From Cognaticolwellia sediminilitoris (lineage in GTDB: Bacteria > Pseudomonadota > Gammaproteobacteria > Enterobacterales > Alteromonadaceae): 64,000 nt of DNA. Each line of letters opens with the position of its first letter. Within the stretch, counting starts at the first letter, position 1. Shown one piece after another: positions 30,573 through 39,693 of this stretch. The stretch is taken from positions 194,240-258,239 of the forward strand of contig NBOG01000002.1 of assembly GCA_002104535.1 (NCBI GenBank), written 5' to 3'. Position numbers and translations under genes: made by a program. The notes beneath the pieces were generated by a model. That model saw only the letters and a program-made list of their open reading frames with translations, searched no databases and was not told the origin of the DNA.

Positions 30573-31465
30573 TAGTTTTCCTTGCGTACTTTCAACGCAT
30601 GGCGCATGCCTTCACCAACAAGGTTAGTGGCGATAACTGAAAAAAGTATCGCCAAACCTGGTAAATAAACAGTCCAAGGTGCGATATAAAATAAGTCTAT
30701 TCCGTTGGCAAGCATTGCGCCCCATTCAGGCATTGGAATGGGGGCACCTAATCCTAAAAAGCCCAGTGCGGCAATATCAAGAATTGCCGCCGATTGCGCC
30801 AGCGTAGCTTGACTGATTAGCTTCTCAATTATGTTCGGAAAAATAGAGTAGCGTAAAATTCTAATTGAGCTGGCACCATCCAATCGCGACGCTAAAACGT
30901 AATCTTTTGCAAATTCTTCTTTTACGGCATTTCGGGTGATATGAATAAATTGTGGGATCAAAACCATGATGATAGCCCATAAGGTATTTTCTAATCCTGG
31001 CCCGAGTATCGCAACAATAATAATAGCTAACAGTAACGATGGGATTGATAAAATAACGTCTAAGAAATGATTTAAAAAGCTAGATTTAATGCCGCTGGTC
31101 AATGCTGATAAAGAGCCTATAACGACGCCTATGGCTAACGAGGCGATAACCACAATAATACTTAAGCCAAAGGTTAATGAAGTGCCGTGCATTAATCGAG
31201 ACAACATATCACGACCAAGGTTATCAGTGCCGAGCAAAAAGCTGACATCACCTTCATCACTCCAAGCGGGAGGTAATAAAAGATGATCAAGGTGATTTTC
31301 TACTGAAGAATAAGGCGTAATGACATTTGCCAATACTGCCAGTACGATCAAGAACAAGAAACAACCAAAGCCAATAATCACTACAGGAGGTTGCTTAAAG
31401 TTATGCCAAAGTTGCATTAATGGCGTTGGAAACTCTTCTTCTGAATATATTTTATCACGCGCCAT
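30572..31465 (-). CDS. sapC: ABC transporter permease SapC
   Basis: DppC-type permease, 297 aa. One N-terminal helix, then a BPD_transp domain with helices from about residue 95 and the EAA-type loop DYVLASRLDGASSIRILRYS. The C-terminal segment (LGAPIPMPEWGAMLANG) is typical for this family. Overlaps sapB by 11 bp. Confidence 0.9.
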   Translation of the reverse strand: MARDKIYSEEEFPTPLMQLWHNFKQPPVVIIGFGCFLFLIVLAVLANVITPYSSVENHLDHLLLPPAWSDEGDVSFLLGTDNLGRDMLSRLMHGTSLTFGLSIIVVIASLAIGVVIGSLSALTSGIKSSFLNHFLDVILSIPSLLLAIIIVAILGPGLENTLWAIIMVLIPQFIHITRNAVKEEFAKDYVLASRLDGASSIRILRYSIFPNIIEKLISQATLAQSAAILDIAALGFLGLGAPIPMPEWGAMLANGIDLFYIAPWTVYLPGLAILFSVIATNLVGEGMRHALKVRKEN

Positions 31466-32483
31466 GTTGAGGCTCCCGCGCTAAAGGGTTAAGGGCGGCA
31501 TAAACGAAATCAGTGACAATATGGACAATAAATATAAAGCTTGAAAGCACAATTAGACCGCCTTGAATTGCCGTATAGTCTCGTTGATAAATACTCTCTA
31601 TTAGCCACCTTCCAATACCCGGCCAGCTAAAAATAACTTCGGTTACCATGGCGATGGTAATGAGGTTCGCAAACTGCAAACCAACATCACGGATAACTTT
31701 AATGATCGCATTTCGCATCGCATGGCGATAAATTATTTGGCTAAAGGTCAAGCCTTTGGCATTAGCCGCTTTTATGTAATGAGTATCTAATACTTCTAAC
31801 ATTGCTGAGCGGGCTAAGCGAACAAAAATAGTCGCAGGTGCTAAAGCTACTACAATCACGGGTAAAATAAGGTGTCGAGTTGCATCTTGAAATGCCTGCC
31901 ATTTATATTCACTGTCGCTAAGCAGAATATCAATCAGCTGTAGCCCTGTTACATACTCAATTTCGAATAGTAAACTGATTTGTCCGGCAGAAGGTAACCA
32001 ACCTAGCTGTATCGAGAAGACTAAAATAGCGAGGATACCTAACCAAAATATTGGGATTGAATAGCCAATCATCGCGAAGGTTAAGATTAAATTATCAGGT
32101 ACTTTCCTATGATATATAGCAGCGCAGAAGCCCATGGGTATGCCAACAAACATGGCAACTAACAATGCAACACTGGTTAATTCGATGGTGGCAGGTAAAC
32201 GGTTTAGGATCTCAGTAGCGATAGGCAAATGACTGGTCATGGAGTAACCCATTTCGCCATGGAATAAATGCGTTAAATAGCTGAAATATTGGCTCACTAT
32301 GTTAGTATTTTGTTGATATTTATCAGATAAAATAGCCAATTGTTCAGGTGATGCATTGACTTGCCCGGTAAGATTAACCAATTGGTCACCGGGAAATAAA
32401 AAGCTCAAACTAAATGACAATATTGTTAATAACAACATGGTAAAAACGAATAAATTAAAGCGACGTAGGGTAAAAATTAGCAT
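31455..32483 (-). CDS. sapB: ABC transporter permease SapB
   Basis: DppB-type permease, 342 aa. First membrane helix at about residues 9-30, further helices from 100, and the EAA loop HYIKAANAKGLTFSQIIYRH. The end of the protein (QGGLIVLSSFIFIVHIVTDF) matches the DppB C-terminus. One base lies between it and sapA. Confidence 0.9.
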   Translation of the reverse strand: MLIFTLRRFNLFVFTMLLLTILSFSLSFLFPGDQLVNLTGQVNASPEQLAILSDKYQQNTNIVSQYFSYLTHLFHGEMGYSMTSHLPIATEILNRLPATIELTSVALLVAMFVGIPMGFCAAIYHRKVPDNLILTFAMIGYSIPIFWLGILAILVFSIQLGWLPSAGQISLLFEIEYVTGLQLIDILLSDSEYKWQAFQDATRHLILPVIVVALAPATIFVRLARSAMLEVLDTHYIKAANAKGLTFSQIIYRHAMRNAIIKVIRDVGLQFANLITIAMVTEVIFSWPGIGRWLIESIYQRDYTAIQGGLIVLSSFIFIVHIVTDFVYAALNPLAREPQHGA

Positions 32484-32484
32484 A

Positions 32485-34107
32485 TTAGTTTTTAGTAACC
32501 CCGTTAAAGTCTATGCCACCAATAGCACGCAGTAAAGTTCCTTTTACGTGGTTAGCCCTAGCTTGGTAACGCTTTGAGTGTGCGATAGGAATTAATGGCA
32601 CTTCTTCATTGATCAATTTTAACGCCTTAGAATAGTATACTTTACGTTTATTAATGTTATTGGTTTGCAAGGCGCGTTGTATTAATTGATCAAATTCGTT
32701 ATTACACCAAAAGGTTCTGTTACTGCCAGTTATCGCCGAGCCACAGCTAAGTAACGTTGAAAAAAAGTTATCTGGGTCCGGGTGATCTGCAGACCAACCT
32801 AATAAAACACTTTGATGCTCACCTTCAGATACTTTTCGCAGAAATGTTGACCATTCATAATCTGAAACAATATCCACTTTTATACCAATTTTTAACAAAT
32901 CGGCTTGAATAAGTTTTGCCATTGTTACAGCATCAGGATTGTATGCACGCTGAACAGGCATCGCCCATAAGTCCATAACAAAGCCATCGCCAAACCCTGC
33001 TTGTGCAAGTAATTCGCGCGCTTTAGGAATGGAATATTCTTGGCTCATAATAGAAGCATCGTACGCCCAAGAGGAGTTGGGGATCAGGCCATTGGCAATC
33101 TCGGCTTGCCCGGTATAAACCGCTTCTAATATTGCTTGCTTGTTAATTGCAAATGATATGGCTTTACGCACTAACGGGTTATTAAATGGCGGCTTGCGAG
33201 TATTAAAACCAAAATAACCGACGTTAAATGAAGTGACAGACTCTAAGGTTAAATTTGGATGCTGTTGTATTTTTTTATGCGCTATAGGATAAGCGATCAC
33301 ATCACATTCACCCGCTAACAACTTAGTTAAACGGCCAGTATCTCGTGGGGTAATATCGAAAACCAATTGTTTAAGCTCTGATTTACCGCGCCAATATTTA
33401 GCGTGCGGCTCGTAGCGAATGAAAGCACCAGAACTATATTGCTTAAACTTAAACGGTCCGGTACCAATGGGCAATATATCGATGTCTTGCATGGCATTGA
33501 TTGTTATTAAATTGTCGGCGTACTCTTTAGATAAAATGACAGATGAATTGCCACCTATATTGGCCAAAAAGGAGCTGTCGGGATGAGAAAGTTGAAAGCG
33601 AATAGTGTGGTCATTGATTTTTTCTATATTATCAATTAAATCAACAAACTGAGCGTTTTGAAAAAATGGATATTTACCACCAGAAACTGAGTGATATAGG
33701 TGAGTATCATCAAGAATTCTATTAAAGCTGAATAATACATCGTCTGCATTTAATGCGCGTGTTGGCGAAAAGTAGTTTGTTTGATGAAATTGAATATCTT
33801 TTCTGAGATAAAAAGTCACCATTTTGCCATCGCGTGTCACATGCCATGATTTTGCTATTGCCGGAATGATTGAGTTATCAATAGGGTTGAATTCAATCAA
33901 GCGGTTATATAATTGGTTAGCCGTGGCATCTATTGTCGTGCCAGAGGTTACCGTTTGAGGGTTGAAGCTTTCCGGCGCGCCTTCACTACAATAAATAATA
34001 CTTTTTTTACTGAGTGAAAGTGCTTCGTTTGAGTCGCAAGCAGACAACAGCATTATTAATAATGCTAGCCAATATCTTGGGAAAAGTGTTGAGTATGTCA
34101 TAGCCAA
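32485..34107 (-). CDS. sapA: Periplasmic substrate-binding lipoprotein SapA
   Basis: Family 5 solute-binding protein of the Sap transporter. Signal peptide with a lipobox LLSAC (Cys24 from the first Met), so it is probably a lipoprotein, whereas the E. coli SapA I recall has a plain signal peptide. Shared stretches with E. coli SapA: YCSEGAPESFNPQTVTSGT, TRALNADDVLFSFNRI, TGRLTKLLAGECDVIAYP and the DPDNFFSTLLSCGSAITGSN segment. 540 aa; ATG at 34101 is an alternative start. Only 3 bp separate it from the pspF stop, so it may be transcribed with pspF. Confidence 0.9.
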   Translation of the reverse strand: MAMTYSTLFPRYWLALLIMLLSACDSNEALSLSKKSIIYCSEGAPESFNPQTVTSGTTIDATANQLYNRLIEFNPIDNSIIPAIAKSWHVTRDGKMVTFYLRKDIQFHQTNYFSPTRALNADDVLFSFNRILDDTHLYHSVSGGKYPFFQNAQFVDLIDNIEKINDHTIRFQLSHPDSSFLANIGGNSSVILSKEYADNLITINAMQDIDILPIGTGPFKFKQYSSGAFIRYEPHAKYWRGKSELKQLVFDITPRDTGRLTKLLAGECDVIAYPIAHKKIQQHPNLTLESVTSFNVGYFGFNTRKPPFNNPLVRKAISFAINKQAILEAVYTGQAEIANGLIPNSSWAYDASIMSQEYSIPKARELLAQAGFGDGFVMDLWAMPVQRAYNPDAVTMAKLIQADLLKIGIKVDIVSDYEWSTFLRKVSEGEHQSVLLGWSADHPDPDNFFSTLLSCGSAITGSNRTFWCNNEFDQLIQRALQTNNINKRKVYYSKALKLINEEVPLIPIAHSKRYQARANHVKGTLLRAIGGIDFNGVTKN

Positions 34108-34110
34108 TCG

Positions 34111-35205
34111 TTATTCATCATCAGCGCTACTAGAGTCGAGTAAATTATATTTCTTTAAGTAACCTCTTAATTGATGATAGGTTAATTCTAGCGCATCAGC
34201 AGTTTTCTTTTGATTATATTGGCAATTAGCTAAGGCCGACTTAATTAAGTCAACCTCATAATTTTGTGATAAATCTTTTAATGAAACTGGAAATTGAAGT
34301 GTTTTCGTAAGCGGTTGAGTACTTTGCTCCACTTTCGACGTTACTTCAGGTGCTTTGTTTTCTTGTTCTACAACTGTGTTAGTAATAATGCGATCTTGTG
34401 TTTTGATGCGTTTTGATGGGCGGTAAGGCGACTCGAAAGGGTCAATAACCAGTTCATGAACGGGTAGGTGTGGGTTATTACAACGATAAACACTTCGCTC
34501 CACAACATTTTTTAATTCACGTATATTACCTGGCCAATGATGTTCGAGTAGCGCACGTTTAGCTTTTTCTGTGAAGCCGCTGAATAATTCAAACTCTAAT
34601 TCTCGTGCCATATTAATAGCAAAATGTTCAGCTAAAACCAAAATATCGTCTAAACGTTCGCGTAAAGGTGGCAAGGTGATAACATCAAAAGCTAACCTGT
34701 CGAGTAAATCTGCACGAAATTCACCCGCTGCAGCCATTGATGGCAGGTCTTCGTTCGTCGCTGCGACTAATCGAGCATTTGTTTTGATCGTCCTAGAGCC
34801 ACCAACACGTTCAAATTCGCCATACTCAACAACACGTAACAACTTCTCTTGAATTAAACCTGAGGTATTGGCAATTTCATCTAAAAATAATGTGCCATTG
34901 TCAGCTCTTTCGAAACGGCCTTCATGGCGTTTACTTGCGCCAGTAAATGCACCGCTATCGTAACCAAATAATTCACTTTCTAATAAATTTTCATTTAGGG
35001 CCGCACAATTAAGTTTGAGATAGTTTTGATCCCAACGCTTTGAAAGGTAATGCAGGCGCGCTGCAACAAGTTCTTTACCTGTTCCGCGTTCACCTATTAT
35101 AAGCACGGGTTTGCTTAATGGTGCTATTTGAGAAATTTGCTCTAGCACTTCTAGAAAGTTGTTAGATTGACCAATGAGATTATCTTGTTGTTTAAAGCGT
35201 GTCAT
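34111..35205 (-). CDS. pspF: Phage-shock operon transcriptional activator PspF
   Basis: Sigma-54 bacterial enhancer-binding protein without a receiver domain; in E. coli PspA inhibits it. AAA+ core starts at once: Walker A GERGTGKE at 38-45, the sigma-54-contacting loop GAFTGA at 85-90, Walker B GTLFLDEIA, arginine-finger region LDRLAF, then a Fis-type HTH at the C-terminus (NQKKTADALELTYHQLRGYL). 364 aa, longer than E. coli PspF because of a polar linker (about residues 265-320) before the HTH. Divergent from pspA and immediately upstream of sapA. Confidence 0.95.
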   Translation of the reverse strand: MTRFKQQDNLIGQSNNFLEVLEQISQIAPLSKPVLIIGERGTGKELVAARLHYLSKRWDQNYLKLNCAALNENLLESELFGYDSGAFTGASKRHEGRFERADNGTLFLDEIANTSGLIQEKLLRVVEYGEFERVGGSRTIKTNARLVAATNEDLPSMAAAGEFRADLLDRLAFDVITLPPLRERLDDILVLAEHFAINMARELEFELFSGFTEKAKRALLEHHWPGNIRELKNVVERSVYRCNNPHLPVHELVIDPFESPYRPSKRIKTQDRIITNTVVEQENKAPEVTSKVEQSTQPLTKTLQFPVSLKDLSQNYEVDLIKSALANCQYNQKKTADALELTYHQLRGYLKKYNLLDSSSADDE

Positions 35206-35330
35206 TTACTGACCTAATTATTGGTTTTTTTCACTAACAAATAGTGTATTTTATTAACAGCTTAGATAGAAGTCTTTTTTTAAATAATAATAAAGTGTTA
35301 CTATTCAAAGGATTGTGTGAATATAAAAAC

Positions 35331-35347
35331 TTGGCGCAGAATGTGAA
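35331..35347 (+). promoter_or_regulatory. Candidate sigma-54 promoter of pspABC
   Basis: TTGGCGC-N5-GTGA (35331-35346): the -24 GG is intact and the -12 has G but A where C is expected. Against the consensus TTGGCACG-N4-TTGC spacing is exact. Transcription would start near 35358, about 40 nt before pspA. The divergent pspF supports sigma-54 control. Confidence 0.65.
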
Positions 35348-35396
35348 TAGTAAAACACAAGACAATTTGAGTAATTTTTTGAATGAGGAAGTAATT

Positions 35397-36068
35397 ATGG
35401 GTGTTTTTTCAAGGTTCACAGATATCATAAATTCTAATATAAACAACTTATTAGATAAAGCAGAAGATCCTGCAAAAATGGTGCGCTTAATCATACAAGA
35501 AATGGAAGATACGTTAGTTGAAGTGCGTTCTTCGTCTGCAAAAACTTTAGCGGATAAAAAAGAGTTGGCGCGCCAAGCGAATCGTTTTGAAACAGACGCT
35601 GAGCAATGGCAAGAAAAAGCAGAGTTAGCATTAAACAAGGAACGTGAAGATTTAGCTCGTGCTGCCTTAATGGAAAAGAAAAAATGTGTTGAAAGTGCAC
35701 ATGCTTTACGTGATGAACTTGAACACGTTGATGGCCATATCGCAAAGTTACAAGACGAAATTTCACAGTTACAAGTTAAGTTAGCTGATGCTAAATCACG
35801 TCAAAAAGCGATTGTAATGCGTGAAAAAACTGCTAATTCACGTTTAAAAGTTAAGAAGAATATTGACAGTGAACGTGTTAACGATGCCTTAAGCCGCTTT
35901 GACCGATACGAGCGTAAAATTGATGATATTGAAGCTCAAGTAGAATCATACGATATGGGCAGTAAATCATTAGCTGATGAAATTGCAGACTTAGCCACGG
36001 ATGAAAAGGTTGATGATGAATTAGCGCAATTAAAAGCTAAAATGAAATCAAACGCTAAGAGCAAATAA
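35397..36068 (+). CDS. pspA: Phage shock protein A
   Basis: ESCRT-III/Vipp1-family coiled-coil protein that binds stressed inner membrane and restrains PspF. N-terminal amphipathic helix GVFSRFTDIINSNINNLLDK, then long charged helices to the end. 223 aa, as in E. coli. ATG 35397 is chosen because GAGGAA lies at 35385-35390 and the product then starts like all PspA proteins; an in-frame upstream ATG at 35244 precedes the candidate promoter and is not credible. Confidence 0.96.
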   Translation: MGVFSRFTDIINSNINNLLDKAEDPAKMVRLIIQEMEDTLVEVRSSSAKTLADKKELARQANRFETDAEQWQEKAELALNKEREDLARAALMEKKKCVESAHALRDELEHVDGHIAKLQDEISQLQVKLADAKSRQKAIVMREKTANSRLKVKKNIDSERVNDALSRFDRYERKIDDIEAQVESYDMGSKSLADEIADLATDEKVDDELAQLKAKMKSNAKSK

Positions 36069-36142
36069 TTAAACACTAAATGATTAGTATCAGACATTAG
36101 CAGTGAATTACTTGAAGTAGCTGCAAATTAAGGAGAAGTATT

Positions 36143-36370
36143 GTGGAAGAGATTATAATGGCTCCAGTTATTATATTCATGATTGTAGTAGCCCCTATTT
36201 GGTTAATACTGCACTACAGGAGCAAACGCCAAATAAGCCAGGGCTTTAGTGAAGAAGAGTATATTCAACTGTCGGAGTTATCTGAGTTAGCCGATAAAAT
36301 GGCCGATAGAATTAAAACACTAGAAGCTATTTTAGATGCTGAGACACCGGAGTGGAGAAATAAATTATGA
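36143..36370 (+). CDS. pspB: Phage shock protein B
   Basis: Small inner-membrane protein, 75 aa: one N-terminal helix (about residues 7-23, ending APIWLILHY as in E. coli PspB), then a cytoplasmic helix ending LEAILDAETPEWRNKL, the family signature. With PspC it relays membrane stress to PspA. GTG 36143 is supported by AAGGAG at 36130-36135. Overlaps pspC by 4 bp (ATGA). Confidence 0.93.
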   Translation: MEEIIMAPVIIFMIVVAPIWLILHYRSKRQISQGFSEEEYIQLSELSELADKMADRIKTLEAILDAETPEWRNKL

Positions 36371-36852
36371 CCAGCAAACCCCGAGGTGAGTTATATAGAA
36401 ATACGAGCCAAGGCAAAATTGCAGGGGTCTGTGCAGGGATTGCAGATTACTTTGGCTGGGAATCTTGGTTAGTTCGTATTTTAGTTGTATCAGGTGTATT
36501 GTTGGGGATGGGCTGGTTTGTTGTTATTTATATCGCTGCCTGGTTTATCTTAGACAAAAAGTCAGGAAGTGCGGCTAATGCCAAACGTAATGCTCAACGC
36601 AATCAAGCCTTTAATCAAAGTGGGCAACAGCAAGCATCACAATACGCGCAAGCCCAACAAGACAATGATGATGATATTACCAATGAGTCTATTAAAGTTA
36701 AATCGCGTGTTTGGCAAGCGGGAGAGCCGCCTAAACAAGCCTTTCATGATATAAGACGTAAATTCCAAACCTTAGAGCGAGAGCTGCAAGTGATTGAGCG
36801 TTATGTCACATCGCCAGAGTTTACCGTCTCACGAGAAATAAATAAGTTATAA
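36367..36852 (+). CDS. pspC: Phage shock protein C
   Basis: Inner-membrane PspC-domain protein, 161 aa: GELYRNTSQGKIAGVCAGIADYF followed by a hydrophobic region (about residues 37-63). The tail is longer than in E. coli (119 aa): a Gln/Asn-rich linker (about 70-100) and a charged helix (FHDIRRKFQTLERELQVIERYV). Ends the pspABC unit; no pspD, pspE or pspG follows. Confidence 0.93.
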   Translation: MTSKPRGELYRNTSQGKIAGVCAGIADYFGWESWLVRILVVSGVLLGMGWFVVIYIAAWFILDKKSGSAANAKRNAQRNQAFNQSGQQQASQYAQAQQDNDDDITNESIKVKSRVWQAGEPPKQAFHDIRRKFQTLERELQVIERYVTSPEFTVSREINKL

Positions 36853-36855
36853 AAC

Positions 36856-36877
36856 AAAAGCGGCTAAGCCGCTTTTT
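36856..36877 (+). terminator. Terminator after pspC
   Basis: AGCGGC / GCCGCT stem (36859-36864 with 36868-36873), TAA loop, A-run before and T-run after. Confidence 0.85.
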
Positions 36878-37049
36878 TATTGCCTAATACTTAGTGATAA
36901 AGTCCTGTTATCAAAACCAAAAAAACGCTAATATCAGACTGCGATAGTTTATAAAGTGGAGTATTGTGGAGCTCAAAGTTAGGTGTTAAAACCGCTTTAG
37001 TAACTCATGATAACTTTCAACACCTTGAATACAGAAGATAGCATTGAGC

Positions 37050-38480
37050 ATGGCATTTATTAGTAAAACTCAGTTAGAAAAATTAAAACAAAAAGCCAGT
37101 GATTTAGTGAATCGCTCTATAGATCAGCATGTAACATTAGCGGTAACGGGGCTTAGCCGAAGTGGTAAAACTGCTTTTATTACCTCGTTAGTTAATCAGT
37201 TACTGAACGAAGGAAGCAACTCACAATTAAGTTTTTTTAATGTTGTTCATCAAGGTCGTTATATTGCGGCAAAACGAGTACCACAAAAGCATCTTCATAT
37301 ATCAAGATTTGAATATGATGGGGCATTTTCAGCATTATGTCAGTCACCGCCGCAGTGGCCAAAACCAACTAATGGTATAAGTGAATTACGTCTAGCCGTT
37401 AAGTATCAACCAAAAGATTCTTTATTAAAATATGCCACCGAATCAGCAACACTTTATATTGATATAACAGATTATCCGGGTGAATGGTTACTTGATTTAC
37501 CCATGTTATCACTCACTTTTGAAGAATGGTCGAAACAAACCACCTTGTTACTTAAACAGGCACCTAGAAGTGAACATGCTCAGGAGTTTCTCGATAAACT
37601 TGCTGATTTTGATCCTTTCGCCAGTGTTGATGAGCGAGTACTCGCTGAGTTATCACATGAATATACGCAATTACTTTTACTGTTTCGCCATCAATTAGGT
37701 TTATCGGTTATTCAACCTGGGCGCTTTATTTTGCCTGGAGAACTAGAAGATGCGCCAATACTGCAGTTTTTTCCTTATAGTCAATTTGATGATCTGGACG
37801 CAAATGATTATCAAAATGCGAAAGATGATTGCTATATCGGCATGTTACGAGCTCGATTTATTGAATATAAAGAGCGGGTTGTGCGGCGTTTTTATAAAGA
37901 TCACTTTGTAAATTTTGACCGGCAAATTGTACTCGCAGACTGCTTAACGCCGTTAAATAATGGCCCAGAGAGCTTTGCTGATTTACAAAATGCTATGGCG
38001 ATGATCATGGAAAGCTTTCAATATGGACAATCAAGTTTATTTTCGCGGCTATTTTCCCCAAAAATAGATCGCTTATTGTTTGCCGCCACTAAAGCTGATC
38101 ATGTCACCCCTGAGCAGCACGGTAATTTGGTGTCATTATTAAACAAGTTGGTATTTCAAACTAAGCAGCAATTAAGTTTTGACGCAATTAACATGAAAAC
38201 CATGGCTATTGCATCGGTCAAGGCAACTAAAGTGGGTAAAAGCCAATATCAAGGACGTAATATTCCTGTCATCAAAGGGCGACAATTAGACAATGATGAA
38301 ATGATCACGTTATTTCCAGGTACGGTACCAGCAAGCATTCCAACGCTTGAGTATTGGCAGAAGCAAGCGTTTAATTACATTGCCTTTGCTCCTATTGAAT
38401 CAGCCAATATCGATGAATGTTTACCGCATCTTCGCATGGATCAAATGTTACAGTTTTTGCTCGGGGATAAATTAAAATGA
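37050..38480 (+). CDS. ycjX: YcjX family GTP-binding protein (DUF463)
   Basis: P-loop NTPase of unknown function in the Psp/envelope-stress neighbourhood. The P-loop TGLSRSGKTAF begins near residue 35 and LYIDITDYPGEWLLDLPML contains the family's switch-like motif. 476 aa from ATG 37050; a TTG at 37044 gives two more residues and is better spaced from AGAAG (37033-37037). Translationally coupled to ycjF (4-bp overlap). Confidence 0.88.
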   Translation: MAFISKTQLEKLKQKASDLVNRSIDQHVTLAVTGLSRSGKTAFITSLVNQLLNEGSNSQLSFFNVVHQGRYIAAKRVPQKHLHISRFEYDGAFSALCQSPPQWPKPTNGISELRLAVKYQPKDSLLKYATESATLYIDITDYPGEWLLDLPMLSLTFEEWSKQTTLLLKQAPRSEHAQEFLDKLADFDPFASVDERVLAELSHEYTQLLLLFRHQLGLSVIQPGRFILPGELEDAPILQFFPYSQFDDLDANDYQNAKDDCYIGMLRARFIEYKERVVRRFYKDHFVNFDRQIVLADCLTPLNNGPESFADLQNAMAMIMESFQYGQSSLFSRLFSPKIDRLLFAATKADHVTPEQHGNLVSLLNKLVFQTKQQLSFDAINMKTMAIASVKATKVGKSQYQGRNIPVIKGRQLDNDEMITLFPGTVPASIPTLEYWQKQAFNYIAFAPIESANIDECLPHLRMDQMLQFLLGDKLK

Positions 38481-39487
38481 TAGAAAACAATGAAAAATAT
38501 CAACAACAAATTTTATTTGACGCGGTTGATATCGCCAGTGATCCCATAAAAGAAAATACTCCTCAAATCATTGTTAATGAGCAAGATTGGGTCAGTGATG
38601 AGCAATCAGAACAAGCTGACGATAATAGCTTAATTGAAGCGAAGAAACCGAGCTGGCTTTGGCGTACTTTAGCTATAGTTTTTGTGACTTTAGTTGGGGT
38701 TGAAGCGGTTCAGTTTTTTGTTAATGGTTTTAGCCAAACGCCTATTATTGCCAGTTTATATGCAGTTTTGCTTGCAGGTTTGTCACTCATTTGTGGACGT
38801 AGTCTTTGGCGAGAACTGTCAGGTCTGCGACAATTTAAATACCAGCAAAAAATTAAACAACAAGCTCAAGCGATTATCGATCAAGAGAGCGATGTGAATG
38901 CCGCTGAGCTGTGCGAAAAGATTTCAAAACGTTTACCTTGCGACTTAGCCGAATTTGACCAAAGTGAATGGAAAAAATTAAACTTAGCAGAATATAACGA
39001 TGCTGAAATTATGCAGCTATATGCACGTAATGTTTTGTCGAAAGTTGATCAAAAAGCGTTGAAAGAAATCGCTAAATTTTCATCAGAATCTGTAGTGCTA
39101 GTTGCATTGAGTCCGATCGCTATTGTTGACATGTTATTGATGTTTTGGCGAAATTTACGACTAGTGAATAAAATAGCGTCTTTATATGGCTTAAAGCTAA
39201 GTTATTGGAGTCGGATAAAGTTAATCAAACAAGTGATTATAAATATGGCCTACGCTGGCGCAAGTGAACTGGTTGCCGATCTCGGTGCGGATCTACTTGG
39301 CGCTGAATTACTGGGTAAATTATCGGCTAGGTTGGCGCAAGGATTAGGGGCCGGTATGTTAACGGCTCGTCTAGGTCTAAAAGCGATGCATTTATGTCGT
39401 CCTGTTCCTTTTACCGATGACGCACCTAAGCTCGGGCAAGTACGTCAACAGATCGTCAGCAAAGTGCAATCTTTGATCAAAAACTAA
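38477..39487 (+). CDS. ycjF: YcjF family inner-membrane protein (DUF697)
   Basis: 336 aa, with two membrane helices close together (about residues 60-108, WLWRTLAIVFVTLVGVEAVQ and IASLYAVLLAGLSLICGRSL) and a C-terminal DUF697-type region (SSESVVLVALSPIAIVDMLL ... LGADLLGAELLGKLSARLAQ). Function unknown. ycjX-ycjF next to psp is conserved from Enterobacteria onwards. Confidence 0.88.
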   Translation: MIENNEKYQQQILFDAVDIASDPIKENTPQIIVNEQDWVSDEQSEQADDNSLIEAKKPSWLWRTLAIVFVTLVGVEAVQFFVNGFSQTPIIASLYAVLLAGLSLICGRSLWRELSGLRQFKYQQKIKQQAQAIIDQESDVNAAELCEKISKRLPCDLAEFDQSEWKKLNLAEYNDAEIMQLYARNVLSKVDQKALKEIAKFSSESVVLVALSPIAIVDMLLMFWRNLRLVNKIASLYGLKLSYWSRIKLIKQVIINMAYAGASELVADLGADLLGAELLGKLSARLAQGLGAGMLTARLGLKAMHLCRPVPFTDDAPKLGQVRQQIVSKVQSLIKN

Positions 39488-39536
39488 CTAATAATAGCCT
39501 GAAAAATAACATTAATTTAAGCAGTGTACATTTGCA

Positions 39537-39554
39537 TGTAACACAAAATTTACA
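39537..39554 (+). promoter_or_regulatory. TyrR box upstream of phhA
   Basis: TGTAACACAAAATTTACA matches the TyrR box TGTAAA-N6-TTTACA with one mismatch. It lies 140 bp before phhA. A further TGTACA at 39525-39530 could be a weaker half site. tyrR itself is two genes downstream. Confidence 0.75.
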
Positions 39555-39602
39555 CTCTTTTGTTCTGGTCGAAAAATAGCCGTTTCCAAAGTCGTGCTTT
39601 TT

Positions 39603-39640
39603 CTACATTAGTTGCCTTACTATTGAGGCAACTAATGTAG
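39603..39640. repeat. Perfect 15-bp inverted repeat in the phhA leader region
   Basis: CTACATTAGTTGCCT (39603-39617) and its exact complement (39626-39640), 8-nt loop. No long U-tract follows (TTTGAATATC). It sits between the TyrR box and the phhA start. It may be a weak ycjF terminator or a leader hairpin. Confidence 0.9.
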
Positions 39641-39693
39641 TTTGAATATCAAACAATAAAAATAAATTGATATTAAAAAGTAAGGTTACAACA

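Noticed and set aside
35244-35396. Longer pspA reading frame starting at 35244
   Set aside because: It begins upstream of the likely sigma-54 promoter and adds 51 residues not found in PspA proteins.
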